64,000 nt of DNA from Marinilabiliales bacterium (GCA_002869385.1 PKTB01000012.1:1-64000), one strand, 5' to 3'; shown: positions 9,612 to 18,134, numbered from the stretch's first letter. Notes: generated by a model not told the origin, from the letters alone. Numbers and translations are program-made.

Positions 9612-10322
9612 ATGAAAGCATTATTATTGTCCGCAGGATACGGAACCCGGCTGAAGCCTCTAACTGACAATATTCCAAAATGCCTTCTCCCTGTAAATAA
9701 CAAACCTCTAATTTTCCATTGGCTTGAAATTCTTGAAAATGAAGGGATAGATGAAGTGATAATCAATACTCATTATTTGCATGAGAAAGTCACAAAAACA
9801 GTTAATGAGAGAAACAACAAAATCAAAATAAACTTTTTCTTTGAGGAAGAACTACTTGGTAGTGCAGGAACCTTGTTTGCAAATGAAGAAATTTTGGCTG
9901 AAGCTAATGATTTCTTAATTTTATATGCTGATAATTACACTGAGGTCAGTCTGAAACCTCTAATTGATTTCCATAAAAAGACCGATGCTTTATACACTAC
10001 ATATGTTTATAAAACCGATGTGCCACATTTAAAAGGCATTTACGAATACAATAGTGATACCGGAAAAGCAATAAGTTTTGAAGAAAAACCTGCAAATCCT
10101 AAATCAAATATTGCAAATGCAGGAATTGGTGTTTTAAATAAACATATTTTCAAATATAATAAAGGGCAAATACCTTGTGATTTCGGAAAAGATATATTAG
10201 ATCAAATTACAGATCAGACATATTTGATGTTAACAAAAAATATAATTCAAGACATTGGGACACCAGAAGATTATTATAAACTTCAGGAGGTATTAAAAAA
10301 GAAAAAAGAGATTGATTTATGA
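9612..10322 (+). CDS. hddC: D-glycero-alpha-D-manno-heptose 1-phosphate guanylyltransferase (HddC-like)
   Basis: 236 residues, a single nucleotidyltransferase domain. LLSAGYGTRLKPLT is the nucleotide-binding loop, PKCLLPV carries the conserved Lys, and LILYADNYTEV holds the metal-binding Asp. By itself this matches any sugar-1-phosphate nucleotidyltransferase. The assignment rests on context: the stop overlaps the start of the heptose kinase by 4 bp (ATGA) and gmhA follows. The enzyme would convert heptose-1-phosphate and GTP to GDP-heptose in the cytoplasm, for use by the glycosyltransferases downstream. Alternative: mannose-1-phosphate guanylyltransferase. Confidence 0.8.
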   Translation: MKALLLSAGYGTRLKPLTDNIPKCLLPVNNKPLIFHWLEILENEGIDEVIINTHYLHEKVTKTVNERNNKIKINFFFEEELLGSAGTLFANEEILAEANDFLILYADNYTEVSLKPLIDFHKKTDALYTTYVYKTDVPHLKGIYEYNSDTGKAISFEEKPANPKSNIANAGIGVLNKHIFKYNKGQIPCDFGKDILDQITDQTYLMLTKNIIQDIGTPEDYYKLQEVLKKKKEIDL

Positions 10323-11074
10323 TAATTTCACGCACACCTGTAAGAGTGAGCCTGTTTGGCGGAGGAACAGATTTTTATAATTATTATTCTGCTCATACAG
10401 GACGTATATTAAGCATCACCATTAACAAGTACATTTATGTTATTCTGAACCCTCGTTTCGATGATAAAATCGTAATTAATTCTAACGAAAAAGAAATAAT
10501 TGATTCGGTTAGTGAGATTCAGCATGAACTTGTTCGGGAGGCTTTAATAAAGACAGATATTAAAAACGGTATTGAAATTACAATCATTGCAGATATTCCA
10601 TCGGAAGGTTCCGGTTTAGGATCATCGAGTAGTTTAAGTGTCGGATTGCTTAATGCCATGTATGCATATAAGGGTATTGATGCTGATTCTGAGACTTTAG
10701 CCCGTGAAGCCTGTGAGTTAGAAATACAAAAATGCCATAAGCCAATTGGCAAACAAGATCAGTATATAGCTGCATATGGAGGTTTTTGCGATATTACTTT
10801 TAATAAAGATGAATCTGTTGTTGTTAATAAAATAAAACCAGAAAAAGAGCAATTATCGAAACTTATTTCTAAAATGCTTTTGTTTTACACCGGACTTACA
10901 CGAAAATCTGAGCAAATTCTGTCTGAGCAAAAAAGCAAAATACCTGACAGATTAAAACAATTGCATCAGCTAAAAGCATTTATTGGACCTGCTATTGAAA
11001 GCACAGAGCAGGAAGATTCTGATGAAATTGGACTACTTTTAAAACAAGCCTGGGAGCTTAAAAAACAACTTTAG
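10319..11074 (+). CDS. hddA: D-glycero-alpha-D-manno-heptose 7-phosphate kinase, N-terminal part
   Basis: GHMP-family sugar kinase. RTPVRVSLFGGGTDF is the N-terminal GHMP motif with the FGGGTD signature of HddA. GSGLGSSSSLSVGLLNA is the ATP-binding glycine/serine loop (about residue 100), and KPIGKQDQYIAAYGG holds the catalytic region. The frame stops at a TAG (11072-11074) just after AWELKKQL, but the family normally continues LxxxVSN...GGKLLGAGGGGF, and exactly that follows in the same frame up to 11287. Full length without the stop would be 322 residues, as expected. The kinase makes heptose-1,7-bisphosphate. If the stop is real, the third GHMP motif is lost and the enzyme is probably inactive unless read through. 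Confidence 0.85.
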   Translation: MIISRTPVRVSLFGGGTDFYNYYSAHTGRILSITINKYIYVILNPRFDDKIVINSNEKEIIDSVSEIQHELVREALIKTDIKNGIEITIIADIPSEGSGLGSSSSLSVGLLNAMYAYKGIDADSETLAREACELEIQKCHKPIGKQDQYIAAYGGFCDITFNKDESVVVNKIKPEKEQLSKLISKMLLFYTGLTRKSEQILSEQKSKIPDRLKQLHQLKAFIGPAIESTEQEDSDEIGLLLKQAWELKKQL

Positions 11075-11287
11075 AGTAATGTCAGTAATGAATTTCTTGA
11101 TAAAATGTATTCCAAAGCAATAAATGCAGGTGCAATTGGTGGTAAGATCCTCGGTGCAGGAGGAGGTGGATTTTTGCTTACATTTGTAAAAAATGAAGAT
11201 AAAGGATCTCTTCGTCAGGCTATGTCCGATTTTAAAGAAATGAAATTTGAATTTGAAACTGAAGGTTCTAAAATTATTCTAAGATAA
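11075..11287 (+). pseudogene. hddA: C-terminal part of hddA, downstream of in-frame TAG
   Basis: Reads SNVSNEFLDKMYSKAINAG then GGKILGAGGGGFLL, the third GHMP-kinase motif, and ends one base before gmhA. It has no start of its own before the conserved block (the first ATG, at 11105, is inside the domain). It is therefore the tail of hddA, not a separate gene. In other HddA proteins the residue at the stop is commonly Ser; TCG or GAG would each give TAG by one transversion. Confidence 0.8.
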
Positions 11288-11288
11288 T

Positions 11289-11861
11289 ATGAAGTTTATT
11301 GAATATTCCGAAAAAATAAAAACCAGTCTGAATAAATTAAGTAATGAATCTATCAACAAGGTATTGCATGCACTATACAAAAGCATTCTTGAGGACAGAA
11401 CTATCTTCATTATTGGAAATGGAGGTTCTGCAGCAAATGCATCTCACCTTGCAATTGATTTGTCGAGACTTAGTTTTGAGAAAGATGGTAAAACGATTAA
11501 AATTAGAGCTCTTAGCCTTACCGATAATGTCCCTTATATCACTGCCACTGCCAATGATTTTGAATATCAGGACATTTTTACAGAACAACTCAAAAACTAT
11601 TCTAAAGCCAATGATACTTTAATTGCAATATCTTGCTCAGGAAACAGTGAAAATATTGTAAAAGCTGTTGAATATGCCAAAACACAATCAATGACAACAA
11701 TTGGGATAAGTGGTTTTGACGGTGGAAAAATTCTTAATATCTGCGATTATAATATTCACGTTGACTTAAGCGATTTCGGAGTTGTGGAAAGTATTAATTC
11801 AGCGATTTTCCATTATTTTCCGACAGGATTAGAGTTGATTCATCAAGGAAAAGACGCATAG
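11289..11861 (+). CDS. gmhA: Sedoheptulose-7-phosphate isomerase (GmhA-like, SIS domain)
   Basis: 190 residues, the usual GmhA length. IFIIGNGGSAANASHLAIDLS is split here into its parts: the GNGGSAANASH phosphosugar loop near residue 42 and the following helix. ISCSGNSENIVKAVEYA is the second SIS loop. It converts sedoheptulose-7-phosphate to D-glycero-D-manno-heptose-7-phosphate, the first step of GDP-heptose synthesis, in the cytoplasm. The gene starts 1 bp after hddA and the next gene begins directly after its stop. No gmhB phosphatase is in the window; it would have to be encoded elsewhere. Confidence 0.88.
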   Translation: MKFIEYSEKIKTSLNKLSNESINKVLHALYKSILEDRTIFIIGNGGSAANASHLAIDLSRLSFEKDGKTIKIRALSLTDNVPYITATANDFEYQDIFTEQLKNYSKANDTLIAISCSGNSENIVKAVEYAKTQSMTTIGISGFDGGKILNICDYNIHVDLSDFGVVESINSAIFHYFPTGLELIHQGKDA

Positions 11862-12191
11862 ATGTACGGAATTTCGGTCATAATATGTACTTATAATGGC
11901 GAAAGACGCCTAATTCCCACTTTAAAAGCAATAATAAACCAAAAAATACAGGAAAATCTCAAATGGGAAGTCCTAATTATTGATAATGCATCAACAGATA
12001 AAACTTTCGAACTATCTGAAAACATTCTGAATCCTCATCACGAAAAGATCGATTACAGAATTATTAAAGAATCAAAAGCTGGTAAAGCAAATGCCCTGAT
12101 TAAAGGTTTTAATGAGTCAAAATATGAATTAATGCTTATCTGTGATGATGACAATTGGTTACAACCCGAATATCTGAGAACTGTTAGTTAA
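11862..12191 (+). CDS. GT2 family glycosyltransferase, N-terminal part
   Basis: Start of a GT2 (GT-A fold) transferase: ISVIICTYNGERRLIPTLKA, LIIDNASTDKTFE (UDP/GDP-sugar binding), AGKANALIKGF and the DxD motif in LICDDDNWL (about residue 100). The frame meets a TAA at 12189-12191 after LRTVS and then stays open to 12863 with typical GT2 sequence. The full protein would be 333 residues. Immediately follows gmhA with no gap, so it belongs to the heptose operon and may use GDP-heptose. As sequenced, only the donor-binding half would be made. Confidence 0.82.
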   Translation: MYGISVIICTYNGERRLIPTLKAIINQKIQENLKWEVLIIDNASTDKTFELSENILNPHHEKIDYRIIKESKAGKANALIKGFNESKYELMLICDDDNWLQPEYLRTVS

Positions 12192-12863
12192 ATATTTGAA
12201 AAACACACCGAAACCGGGCTTGCCGGAGGTTATGGAATTGCAGAATTTCGTGGCGAAGATAAACCCGATTGGTTTGAAAAATGGAAATCCTGCTATGCAA
12301 GCTCAAAACATCACGACAAAACAGGTTTTCTAAAACCCGGTGATGCTTCAATATGGGGAGCTGGTTCTGTTATCCGGAAAAAAGTCTGGAAGTATCTTAT
12401 CGAAAACGGATTTGAGTTCACAAAAAGTACTGATAAAGGAAAACCTATGGGTGAAGATACTGAGCTCTCTCATGCAATTATGTACACAGGCAGCAAATTG
12501 TATTTTGACGAAAGACTATGGTTCAAACACGACCTCAGCGGGAATCGCCTTAGCAAAAAAAATCGGCGGGCACAGCTAAAATCCAACGACAGCGCTATTT
12601 TTGTTGTATTTCATATGGCATACCACGGAAATAATAATAATTATTTTTATCCCAGATACATTAGTATGTTATTCTCATTATCAGTAAATTTGTTTTTTCA
12701 GTTTTTCAAAAAAAACAATTATATAGCTTTTGTTCAGCTGCGAATCCAGTATTTTGAATTTGCTCTGCATCCTTTAAAATACAAAAGATTATTTGAAAAA
12801 TCGTATAAGTGGATTAGTAAGATTAAAGATACTTATCCTTTGAAAAATGAAGAGGAGAACTAG
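12192..12863 (+). pseudogene. GT2 family glycosyltransferase, C-terminal part after in-frame TAA
   Basis: Open in the frame of the upstream piece: IFEKHTETGLAGGYGIAEF, DASIWGAGSVIRKKVWKYL and MGEDTELSHAIMYTG, which carry the GT2 acceptor region with the GEDTELS catalytic-base motif. No start codon precedes the conserved part; Met at 12447 lies within it. Near the end there is a hydrophobic stretch (LFSLSVNLFFQFF). Glu or Lys is the likely residue at the stop (S-x-I-F-E-K-H), by analogy only. Confidence 0.75.
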
Positions 12864-12888
12864 AATAATATTATGGGAGTTTTTGCAT

Positions 12889-12945
12889 AGAGCATGGAGC
12901 AAAGGGCTTGGGGCTTAGGGCTTGGAGTGCGGAGTGTTGAGTTAA
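12889..12945 (+). repeat. G-rich low-complexity tract
   Basis: Repeated 7-8-mers of the type GGGCTTG, GGAGTGC and GGAGTGT in the gap before the next gene. Same style as the tract at 21135-21228; probably a non-coding simple repeat. Confidence 0.45.
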
Positions 12946-12998
12946 GTGTGTGCGATAAAATTTTCATAAATTTAGAGTAAAAAAATGATTTTTAATTA

Positions 12999-14063
12999 AT
13001 GAGTAAATTAGTCAGTATAATAATTCCGGTTTATAATTCTGCAAAGTTTGTTGCAGAAACTGTAAACTCTGCCTTAAGTTCCGAATACAAAGAGTTTGAG
13101 ATTATTATTATTGATGATGGCTCGAATGATGAATCATTGAAGATATGTGAGCAAATCGCATCAGAAAATTCGCAAATCAGGATTTTAAAGCATAAAGACA
13201 ATCAAAATAAAGGTGTAATAGCCTCGCGAAAGCTAGGTGTTGATAATGCAAAAGGTGATTTTATCTATTTTCTTGATTCTGACGATATTTTATACCCCAA
13301 AACACTGACAAATTATATTGATATCTTTGAAAAACATCATGATATTACACTGATACACGGAGAAGTTGATATTGTCGGCGATTGCCCGAAAAATATCAAT
13401 CCTCAGGCAGGTTTTATTATCGGAAATAAAGACAGAAAATATAATTTACCTCACGAAGCCTACTTTCTCGAAAGTAACAGAATATGCACATCTACGGTTT
13501 GTGTAAAAAGAGCTGTATTGGAAAAAATAGATTTCGAATATGATAATGTCTTTTTAATGGCTGAAGACTGGATGATGCTTACATTACTGGGAATTGAAAA
13601 TAAATTTTATTATTATTCAAAACCTGCAATAAAATACAGAGTACACCCTGATTCAGCAACATTTATAGCACATAACAAAGGGGAGCAATATCTGAATTAT
13701 AATAAACTTGAGTACTATCTCTGCTTACTCATAAAAATTAAGGATAAAGATATTCAAGTTCTGCTTAAAGATAAAATCCAAGATTTGACAATTAGAATAT
13801 CAGATTTTTATAGACAATATTCAATAATCAATAAACATTCGCCGCTGCGAACAATAATCAGGAGTGAGCAAGACAATACATCGGTCAGTGGTCATCGGTC
13901 ATCAGTCATAGAGAACAATCAACATTCAACATTCAATAGTACAGAAGAACAAACAAAACTTTTAAAACAACTTAAAACCAAAAACCGCGATCTGATGCAT
14001 GGATACGGATATTATTTCTATTTTATCTACAAATTACGAAAGCTATTTAAGCGTAAACCTTAA
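12999..14063 (+). CDS. GT2 family glycosyltransferase
   Basis: 354 residues. VSIIIPVYNSAKFVAETVNS, IIIDDGSNDESLKIC and FLDSDDILYP are the standard GT2 nucleotide and metal motifs (about residues 5, 40 and 90); AEDWMMLTLLG is the acceptor/base region. The last 100 residues are not conserved GT2 sequence. They include a stretch (about 295-315) encoded by simple DNA repeats at 13880-13938, which looks like an extragenic repeat captured in frame. It ends with a basic segment likely to touch the membrane. The start is 135 bp after the previous gene. Probably adds a sugar to the LPS or capsule repeat unit. Confidence 0.85.
   Translation: MSKLVSIIIPVYNSAKFVAETVNSALSSEYKEFEIIIIDDGSNDESLKICEQIASENSQIRILKHKDNQNKGVIASRKLGVDNAKGDFIYFLDSDDILYPKTLTNYIDIFEKHHDITLIHGEVDIVGDCPKNINPQAGFIIGNKDRKYNLPHEAYFLESNRICTSTVCVKRAVLEKIDFEYDNVFLMAEDWMMLTLLGIENKFYYYSKPAIKYRVHPDSATFIAHNKGEQYLNYNKLEYYLCLLIKIKDKDIQVLLKDKIQDLTIRISDFYRQYSIINKHSPLRTIIRSEQDNTSVSGHRSSVIENNQHSTFNSTEEQTKLLKQLKTKNRDLMHGYGYYFYFIYKLRKLFKRKP
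13880..13938 (+). repeat. Simple-repeat insertion inside a GT2 gene
   Basis: Degenerate heptamers GGTCAGT, GGTCATC, GGTCATC, AGTCATA are followed by two CAACATT units. The tract stays in frame, encoding a Ser/His/Asn-rich loop. Similar words occur in the gap at 8166-8197. Confidence 0.5.
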
Positions 14064-14068
14064 GAAGT

Positions 14069-15112
14069 TTGAAGAAGCAAAGAATTTACATAAACGGACA
14101 CTTTCTTACACAAAGGATGACAGGTATTCAGCGTTTTTCTGATGAGCTTTGCAAAAGTCTTATCAAAACAGGAAATGAGGTTATTGTATTGGCTCCAAAG
14201 AAAATCAGACCGGAATATAAACTTGACTGTAAAATTGAAAGATTCGGTGTTTTTAGAGGAGTATTATGGGAGCATCTTTGCCTTTTGTTCTTTCTTATAA
14301 AGCGAAAAAAGCCTCTTTTGCTTAACTTCGGAAGCCCGGGACCTTTGTTTTACAAGAACAGAATAGTTACAATTCATGATATTTCGTTTAAACACAATCC
14401 CGCATGGTTTGCATGGTATTACAGCCTATACTATCGCCTGATTACTCCAATTTTTGCAAAAAGATCAAAAAAAATCATTACAGTTAGTGAATTTTCAAAA
14501 TCGGAAATTCAAAAATGGCTAAAAATTCCTGACAGCAAGTTTATAATTATCCATAATGTTGTTTCTGACTCACTTTTAAATGCAAAAGACACTGAAAACC
14601 CTGTAAAAAACAGCAAATATTTTCTTACAGTTTCATCACTTGACCCACGAAAAAATCTAAGAAGTATTTTTAAAGCCTTTGAAGAGCTTAAACCCGAAAA
14701 TACAGAACTGGTTTTAGCCTGCGGAAAATCTTCCATGTTTAATTTTAAAGATGATGTAAATTCAAACATTAAATCTATTGGCTATGTAAGCGATGATGAA
14801 CTGGCATCACTCTACAAAAATGCAACTGCTTTTATTTACCTGTCCCTGTACGAAGGCTTTGGCATCCCTCCTCTTGAGGCAATGTCATTTGGCTGCCCTG
14901 TAATACTATCAGACATTCCTGTTTTTAGGGAAATTTACGATGATGCTGCCATTTTTGTAAAACCGGATGATATTTCAGCTATAAAGAATGTTATAAATTC
15001 AGTACTTAATGATGAAAGACTAAGAAACAAACTGATAAGAAAGGGGTATGAGAAGGCTGAGGAGTTTAGTTGGGATGGGGAGAGTGAGGTGGTGGTTAAT
15101 GTTTTAAAATAA
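14069..15112 (+). CDS. GT4 family glycosyltransferase
   Basis: 347 residues, starting at TTG 14069 (KKQRIYINGHFLTQRMTGIQ follows). The N-terminal GT-B lobe includes the TGIQRFSDEL loop; IITVSEFSKSEI marks the interdomain region. TVSSLDPRKNLRSIFKAF opens the C-terminal lobe. FIYLSLYEGFGIPPLEAMSFGCPV is the GT4 EX7E nucleotide-sugar motif with both Glu present. Closest in style to mannosyl/rhamnosyl-transferases of O-antigen loci. Last gene of the heptose operon, 5 bp after the GT2 gene. Confidence 0.87.
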   Translation: MKKQRIYINGHFLTQRMTGIQRFSDELCKSLIKTGNEVIVLAPKKIRPEYKLDCKIERFGVFRGVLWEHLCLLFFLIKRKKPLLLNFGSPGPLFYKNRIVTIHDISFKHNPAWFAWYYSLYYRLITPIFAKRSKKIITVSEFSKSEIQKWLKIPDSKFIIIHNVVSDSLLNAKDTENPVKNSKYFLTVSSLDPRKNLRSIFKAFEELKPENTELVLACGKSSMFNFKDDVNSNIKSIGYVSDDELASLYKNATAFIYLSLYEGFGIPPLEAMSFGCPVILSDIPVFREIYDDAAIFVKPDDISAIKNVINSVLNDERLRNKLIRKGYEKAEEFSWDGESEVVVNVLK

Positions 15113-15158
15113 ATTTGCAAATCTCCCCCCTTTTGTTGCTAATTATTAGCTATTGTTT

Positions 15159-15362
15159 TCATGTTCTTTTTTCCAAACTATGTACATCTTCTATCTTTAA
15201 GAAAATCCTATCATTTGCTCCCATTTTATTAATTTCTATTTCCAAAATATCTGGTTCTTTTTTTGAAATTACAGTCCAAAATAAATCGTAATTACTTTGA
15301 TATTCTAATTTGAAATAAACGCCATCTCCCACATTTATATCTTTCATTGTGTATTTGTACAT
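15159..15362 (-). CDS. Small hypothetical protein
   Basis: 67 residues, predicted to be mostly beta (VGDGVYFKLEYQ, LFWTVISKKEPDILEIEI), cytoplasmic, no signal peptide. Not recognised. Its ATG is 2 bp after the stop of the 118-residue gene, so the two are translationally coupled on the minus strand. First pair of the accessory island. Confidence 0.5.
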   Translation of the reverse strand: MYKYTMKDINVGDGVYFKLEYQSNYDLFWTVISKKEPDILEIEINKMGANDRIFLKIEDVHSLEKRT

Positions 15363-15364
15363 AA

Positions 15365-15721
15365 CTACGAATTTTTAATTATCACTAATTTGTCAAGCCC
15401 AATATCTACAATTCCCATCAATTCATCTATTGTAGATATATGTACAAGTCTATCATTTAGTTCTTTAAAAAAATCAGACTGACTTGAATATGGTTTTGTT
15501 TTAGTCAATTTTATCAGTGCTTTTGAAGTATAATTTTTCACTTTTCCAAACTGTTTTTCGAAAGATCCCAAGTGATTTGCATATGTTTCTCCACGTTCCA
15601 TTGTCATTGCATTTTGCATGAAACATAGATGTGCTCCATTTCTCATTCCACTTGGGCAGTCAAAAGCATTTCTTACAAGCAATTCATAGTTCATTGCTCT
15701 TTTATAATCATCTATACTCAT
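15365..15721 (-). CDS. Hypothetical protein
   Basis: 118 residues, mainly helical and charged, with Cys22 and Cys33; no known motif (starts MSIDDYKRAMNYELLVRN). Codon use and the coupled downstream gene support real translation. No function can be given. Confidence 0.55.
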   Translation of the reverse strand: MSIDDYKRAMNYELLVRNAFDCPSGMRNGAHLCFMQNAMTMERGETYANHLGSFEKQFGKVKNYTSKALIKLTKTKPYSSQSDFFKELNDRLVHISTIDELMGIVDIGLDKLVIIKNS

Positions 15722-15745
15722 AGTAAATATAAATTTTAGTTTTTA

Positions 15746-15884
15746 TCATTTTTTCTTATTACCTCTTATTTCAGAAGTCCTTGCAATATCGCCAAATACT
15801 GGATAATTCGCGAATAATTTATTTCTTTGAATCCAAATCTTCAAATGTTCTAGATATTTCTTTTACAAGGATTATGTATTTCAT
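15746..15884 (-). pseudogene. Possible small gene with frameshift
   Basis: From ATG 15882-15884 the frame reads KYIILVKEISRTFEDLDSKK and stops at TAA 15819-15821. Shifting one base at the A-run there continues with FANYPVFGDIARTSEIRGNK to a TGA at 15746-15748. Removing one A would give one ORF of about 45 residues. Coding nature is plausible but unproven. Confidence 0.3.
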
Positions 15885-15969
15885 TAATACTTTTTCTTTA
15901 AAATAAAATTTTAGTTAAAAATAAAGAGTTAACCTGTCTAACTAACAAGTCAACTCCTTTAGAACCATG

Positions 15970-16101
15970 CTAATTCTTTCTCTTCTCACGTTGAGAAAGA
16001 GCACTTCCTGCTGCAGTCTTACTCGCTTTACTCGTTCTTCCGTCACGAAGGACCTTAGATGCTGCAGAAGCTGCTTTCTTACTTGTAACTTTCTTGGCCA
16101 T
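15970..16101 (-). CDS. 43-residue Lys/Ala/Ser-rich micro-protein
   Basis: Starts AKKVTSKKAASAASKVLRDG after the Met and ends SALSQREKRKN. It resembles a widespread family of very small basic proteins with the pattern A-S-KVL-x(4-6)-S-x-AGS-x-LSQ that often sit in accessory regions; I know no assigned function. It is too regular and basic to be chance. A perfect 8-bp inverted repeat (GAATTCAA, TTGAATTC; 16119-16143) lies just upstream of the ATG and could be an operator or mRNA hairpin. Confidence 0.65.
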   Translation of the reverse strand: MAKKVTSKKAASAASKVLRDGRTSKASKTAAGSALSQREKRKN

Positions 16102-16559
16102 AAATTTCCATTTATACTGAATTCAATTTATGCAGTTGAATTCATTCCTGCTTGAAATCTTCTTTTGGGATTTAAACGGAAATTATTATTTTTGTAGTCC
16201 GAATTAAAAAACTAACCGTCTGGCAGGTTGAAAATTTCCTTCAACAATCCTGATGGTTGTTTTGTTCAAAAATCAATACTTTTAATTTTTATTGTCAAAT
16301 TGACAGGAATATTCATTGCTTGGTCATATACAGTTTATTTATCATAAAGACATATGTCATTACGTCACTTTTTTACCTAACTACCAACTATTTATTACAC
16401 AACATGTAACATTTCGAGTCAGATCATGCTGTATATGTACATCTTTAATTAACTTCAATGTAGAATACAAATAATTACACGAAACTACATTAAATGAGTA
16501 AATTATCGAAAATAAAAAGTGATCTTCACAGCTTAAAGTACGAATTATCATATGCATAT
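16102..16559. other. Gene-free interval
   Basis: AT-rich. Holds the inverted repeat at 16119-16143 and a possible 24-codon plus-strand ORF at 16495-16569 (MSKLSKIKSDLHSLKYE), which I do not regard as established. Nothing else seen. Confidence 0.4.
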
Positions 16560-16769
16560 TCATTTTAAATATTCAATTAAAATCATAAATATTCCTGAAG
16601 TAAAGGCTAAGCACGACATAACAAACAACGCCGAAGATGCATATAAGCTAAACCAGTAAATACTTGTTTGTCTGATTTTAGGTTCTTTTGGGTCGAACAT
16701 TGTATCAACCTTCTTTTTTGAATATCCAAGCTGCGATGATAAAACCTTTTTTATTTCGTCTTTTTCTTT
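16560..16769 (-). pseudogene. C-terminal part of three-TM protein after in-frame TAA
   Basis: Directly continues the frame of the 175-residue ORF upstream: KEKDEIKKVLSSQLGYSKKK, then a third membrane helix (IYWFSLYASSALFVMSCLAF) and a natural TGA at 16560-16562. There is no start codon at its beginning. The heptad-like charged stretch joins smoothly to NNWENQKL before the stop, so Glu or Lys is the likely lost residue. Confidence 0.65.
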
Positions 16770-17297
16770 TTATAGCTTTTGATTTTCCCAATTGTTTAAA
16801 GACAAGTAATAATCAAGAACACTTTTTCTCAGTACTTCTACTTGTTTTAAATCTAAATGTGTTATGTCAATACGTTCATCATCAACGCCAAAATCGGCGT
16901 TTATATATTCAATTATATCATTATATGTGTCTTGATCTGTTATTTCCCTGCCAAAGTGTAAATCGGAGGCGTTATTATAAGCCTCAATATATCCTTCAAA
17001 TCCAATTAATATCCTAATTTCAAGAGATTGAGCAAAATAGAGAAATATCCTGTATAAAACTCCAAATATTACAGTCAAAGAGCCACAGATAATAATGTAA
17101 TTTGTAAGATTATTTATAAATGAATCTAGTTGAGTACCTTTACTGACAACAAAAGCAATACCTGTTATTGAGAACCCAACTAACCACACAATAATCCTAT
17201 CTGATTGTTGAGATATTTTGTAATAATAATCCCTATTATTTGAAAGCGTTTTATTTAACATGGTTAAAAACCATCCTTGAAAATTTGTATTTTTCAT
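16770..17297 (-). CDS. Membrane protein of unknown function, N-terminal part
   Basis: 175 residues. Two membrane helices (IIVWLVGFSITGIAFVVSKG at about 32-52, YIIICGSLTVIFGVLYRIF at about 68-90) are followed by a cytoplasmic acidic region with LKQVEVLRKSVLDYYLSLN. It ends at TAA 16770-16772, but the frame continues for 69 more residues with a third helix, giving an intact length of about 245. Not recognised. A TAAATTTG box (17322-17329, minus) is a possible -7 element. Confidence 0.6.
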   Translation of the reverse strand: MKNTNFQGWFLTMLNKTLSNNRDYYYKISQQSDRIIVWLVGFSITGIAFVVSKGTQLDSFINNLTNYIIICGSLTVIFGVLYRIFLYFAQSLEIRILIGFEGYIEAYNNASDLHFGREITDQDTYNDIIEYINADFGVDDERIDITHLDLKQVEVLRKSVLDYYLSLNNWENQKL

Positions 17298-17340
17298 ATT
17301 ATGTTAATTTGCTGTTAAAGGCAAATTTAATAAATCATAT

Positions 17341-17643
17341 TCATTTAGGACATGTCCAGTTTAATTTATCAGCTTTATCGGCATTATTTGACCAATTTAA
17401 AGGCTGCAAATTGTTTATATCATCCGAACCGCCATTTGAAACTGGATTTATGTGATCAATCTCCCATCCATGCTCAGAATCTCTATTCCCATGTTCAGAA
17501 TATTTCATCACTTTTCCACATTTGTCCCAACGCCAAACATCAGCTGAGTAATCAGGAATTATTCTTCCTTTATTCCAAACAGCTTTTTTAGTTGACTCAG
17601 ACCAGCTATTGCCATTTCTGCCTGTATTGTGTTTTCGTGCCAT
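17341..17643 (-). CDS. HNH endonuclease
   Basis: 100 residues. GWEIDHINPVSNGGSDDINN followed by LQPLNWSNNADK is the HNH core: the Asp-His pair, the middle Asn and the C-terminal Asn. The preceding VWRWDKCGKVMKYSEHG is the usual lead-in. Small stand-alone HNH proteins of this type are common in Bacteroidota accessory DNA; the target is unknown (mobile-element, phage or restriction-like). Its neighbour at 17648 starts upstream in the same direction with only a 4-bp gap, so they are likely co-transcribed. Confidence 0.82.
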   Translation of the reverse strand: MARKHNTGRNGNSWSESTKKAVWNKGRIIPDYSADVWRWDKCGKVMKYSEHGNRDSEHGWEIDHINPVSNGGSDDINNLQPLNWSNNADKADKLNWTCPK

Positions 17644-17647
17644 AGTA

Positions 17648-17944
17648 TTATTTATTATACATTAGATAAACAATATATTTCTCTGAATACTCCATTTCAC
17701 CACCTCCAATCTGATCGTTATCACAGTTTTTAAAATTTATAAAGCGACTAATTAAATATTCTTCAAAATAATCAATTGTTTTTGCTATTTTAGAATATCC
17801 TATTTCTTCATAAAAATCGTACTGATCAGAATAGCCTTGATTATACCGGTCTCGAATTTCTTGACCTGTTTTACCGATTTTAAAATTAGACATCCCTTTA
17901 AGTCTAGGCTCTAACTTGTCTCCTAATTCTTTGAATGTTGCCAT
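17648..17944 (-). CDS. Small protein, possibly GIY-YIG-like
   Basis: 98 residues. FKIGKTGQEIRDRYNQGYSD, EYLISRFINFKNCDN and GGGEM are reminiscent of the second half of GIY-YIG-like domains (IGKT, catalytic-region Arg, Glu in the long helix, Asn-x-GG), but the GIY and YIG motifs are not visible. Pairing with the HNH gene 4 bp downstream fits a nuclease-related role. Family assignment is tentative. Confidence 0.5.
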   Translation of the reverse strand: MATFKELGDKLEPRLKGMSNFKIGKTGQEIRDRYNQGYSDQYDFYEEIGYSKIAKTIDYFEEYLISRFINFKNCDNDQIGGGEMEYSEKYIVYLMYNK

Positions 17945-18134
17945 ATTATTTTTGTTTTAGTTTCTTAAAATGATAAATTCTATGAGTAGTGTCAAGTTGC
18001 GTTGTACTTTACTATCAAATCGCTACACAGTTTTTTCTCTTTAATCATGGACTAAGCTATACATCGGTTGAGTGAGCAACAAACCTTGATATTCATTCCT
18101 TTTCCTGCAACTTATACAAAACATTGTGCATAAA

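Noticed and set aside
16381..16563. 60-codon minus-strand ORF overlapping the end of the three-TM gene
   Set aside because: ATGA overlap looks attractive, but the product is Cys/His/Ile-rich with no structure-like pattern and no family resemblance; likely chance.
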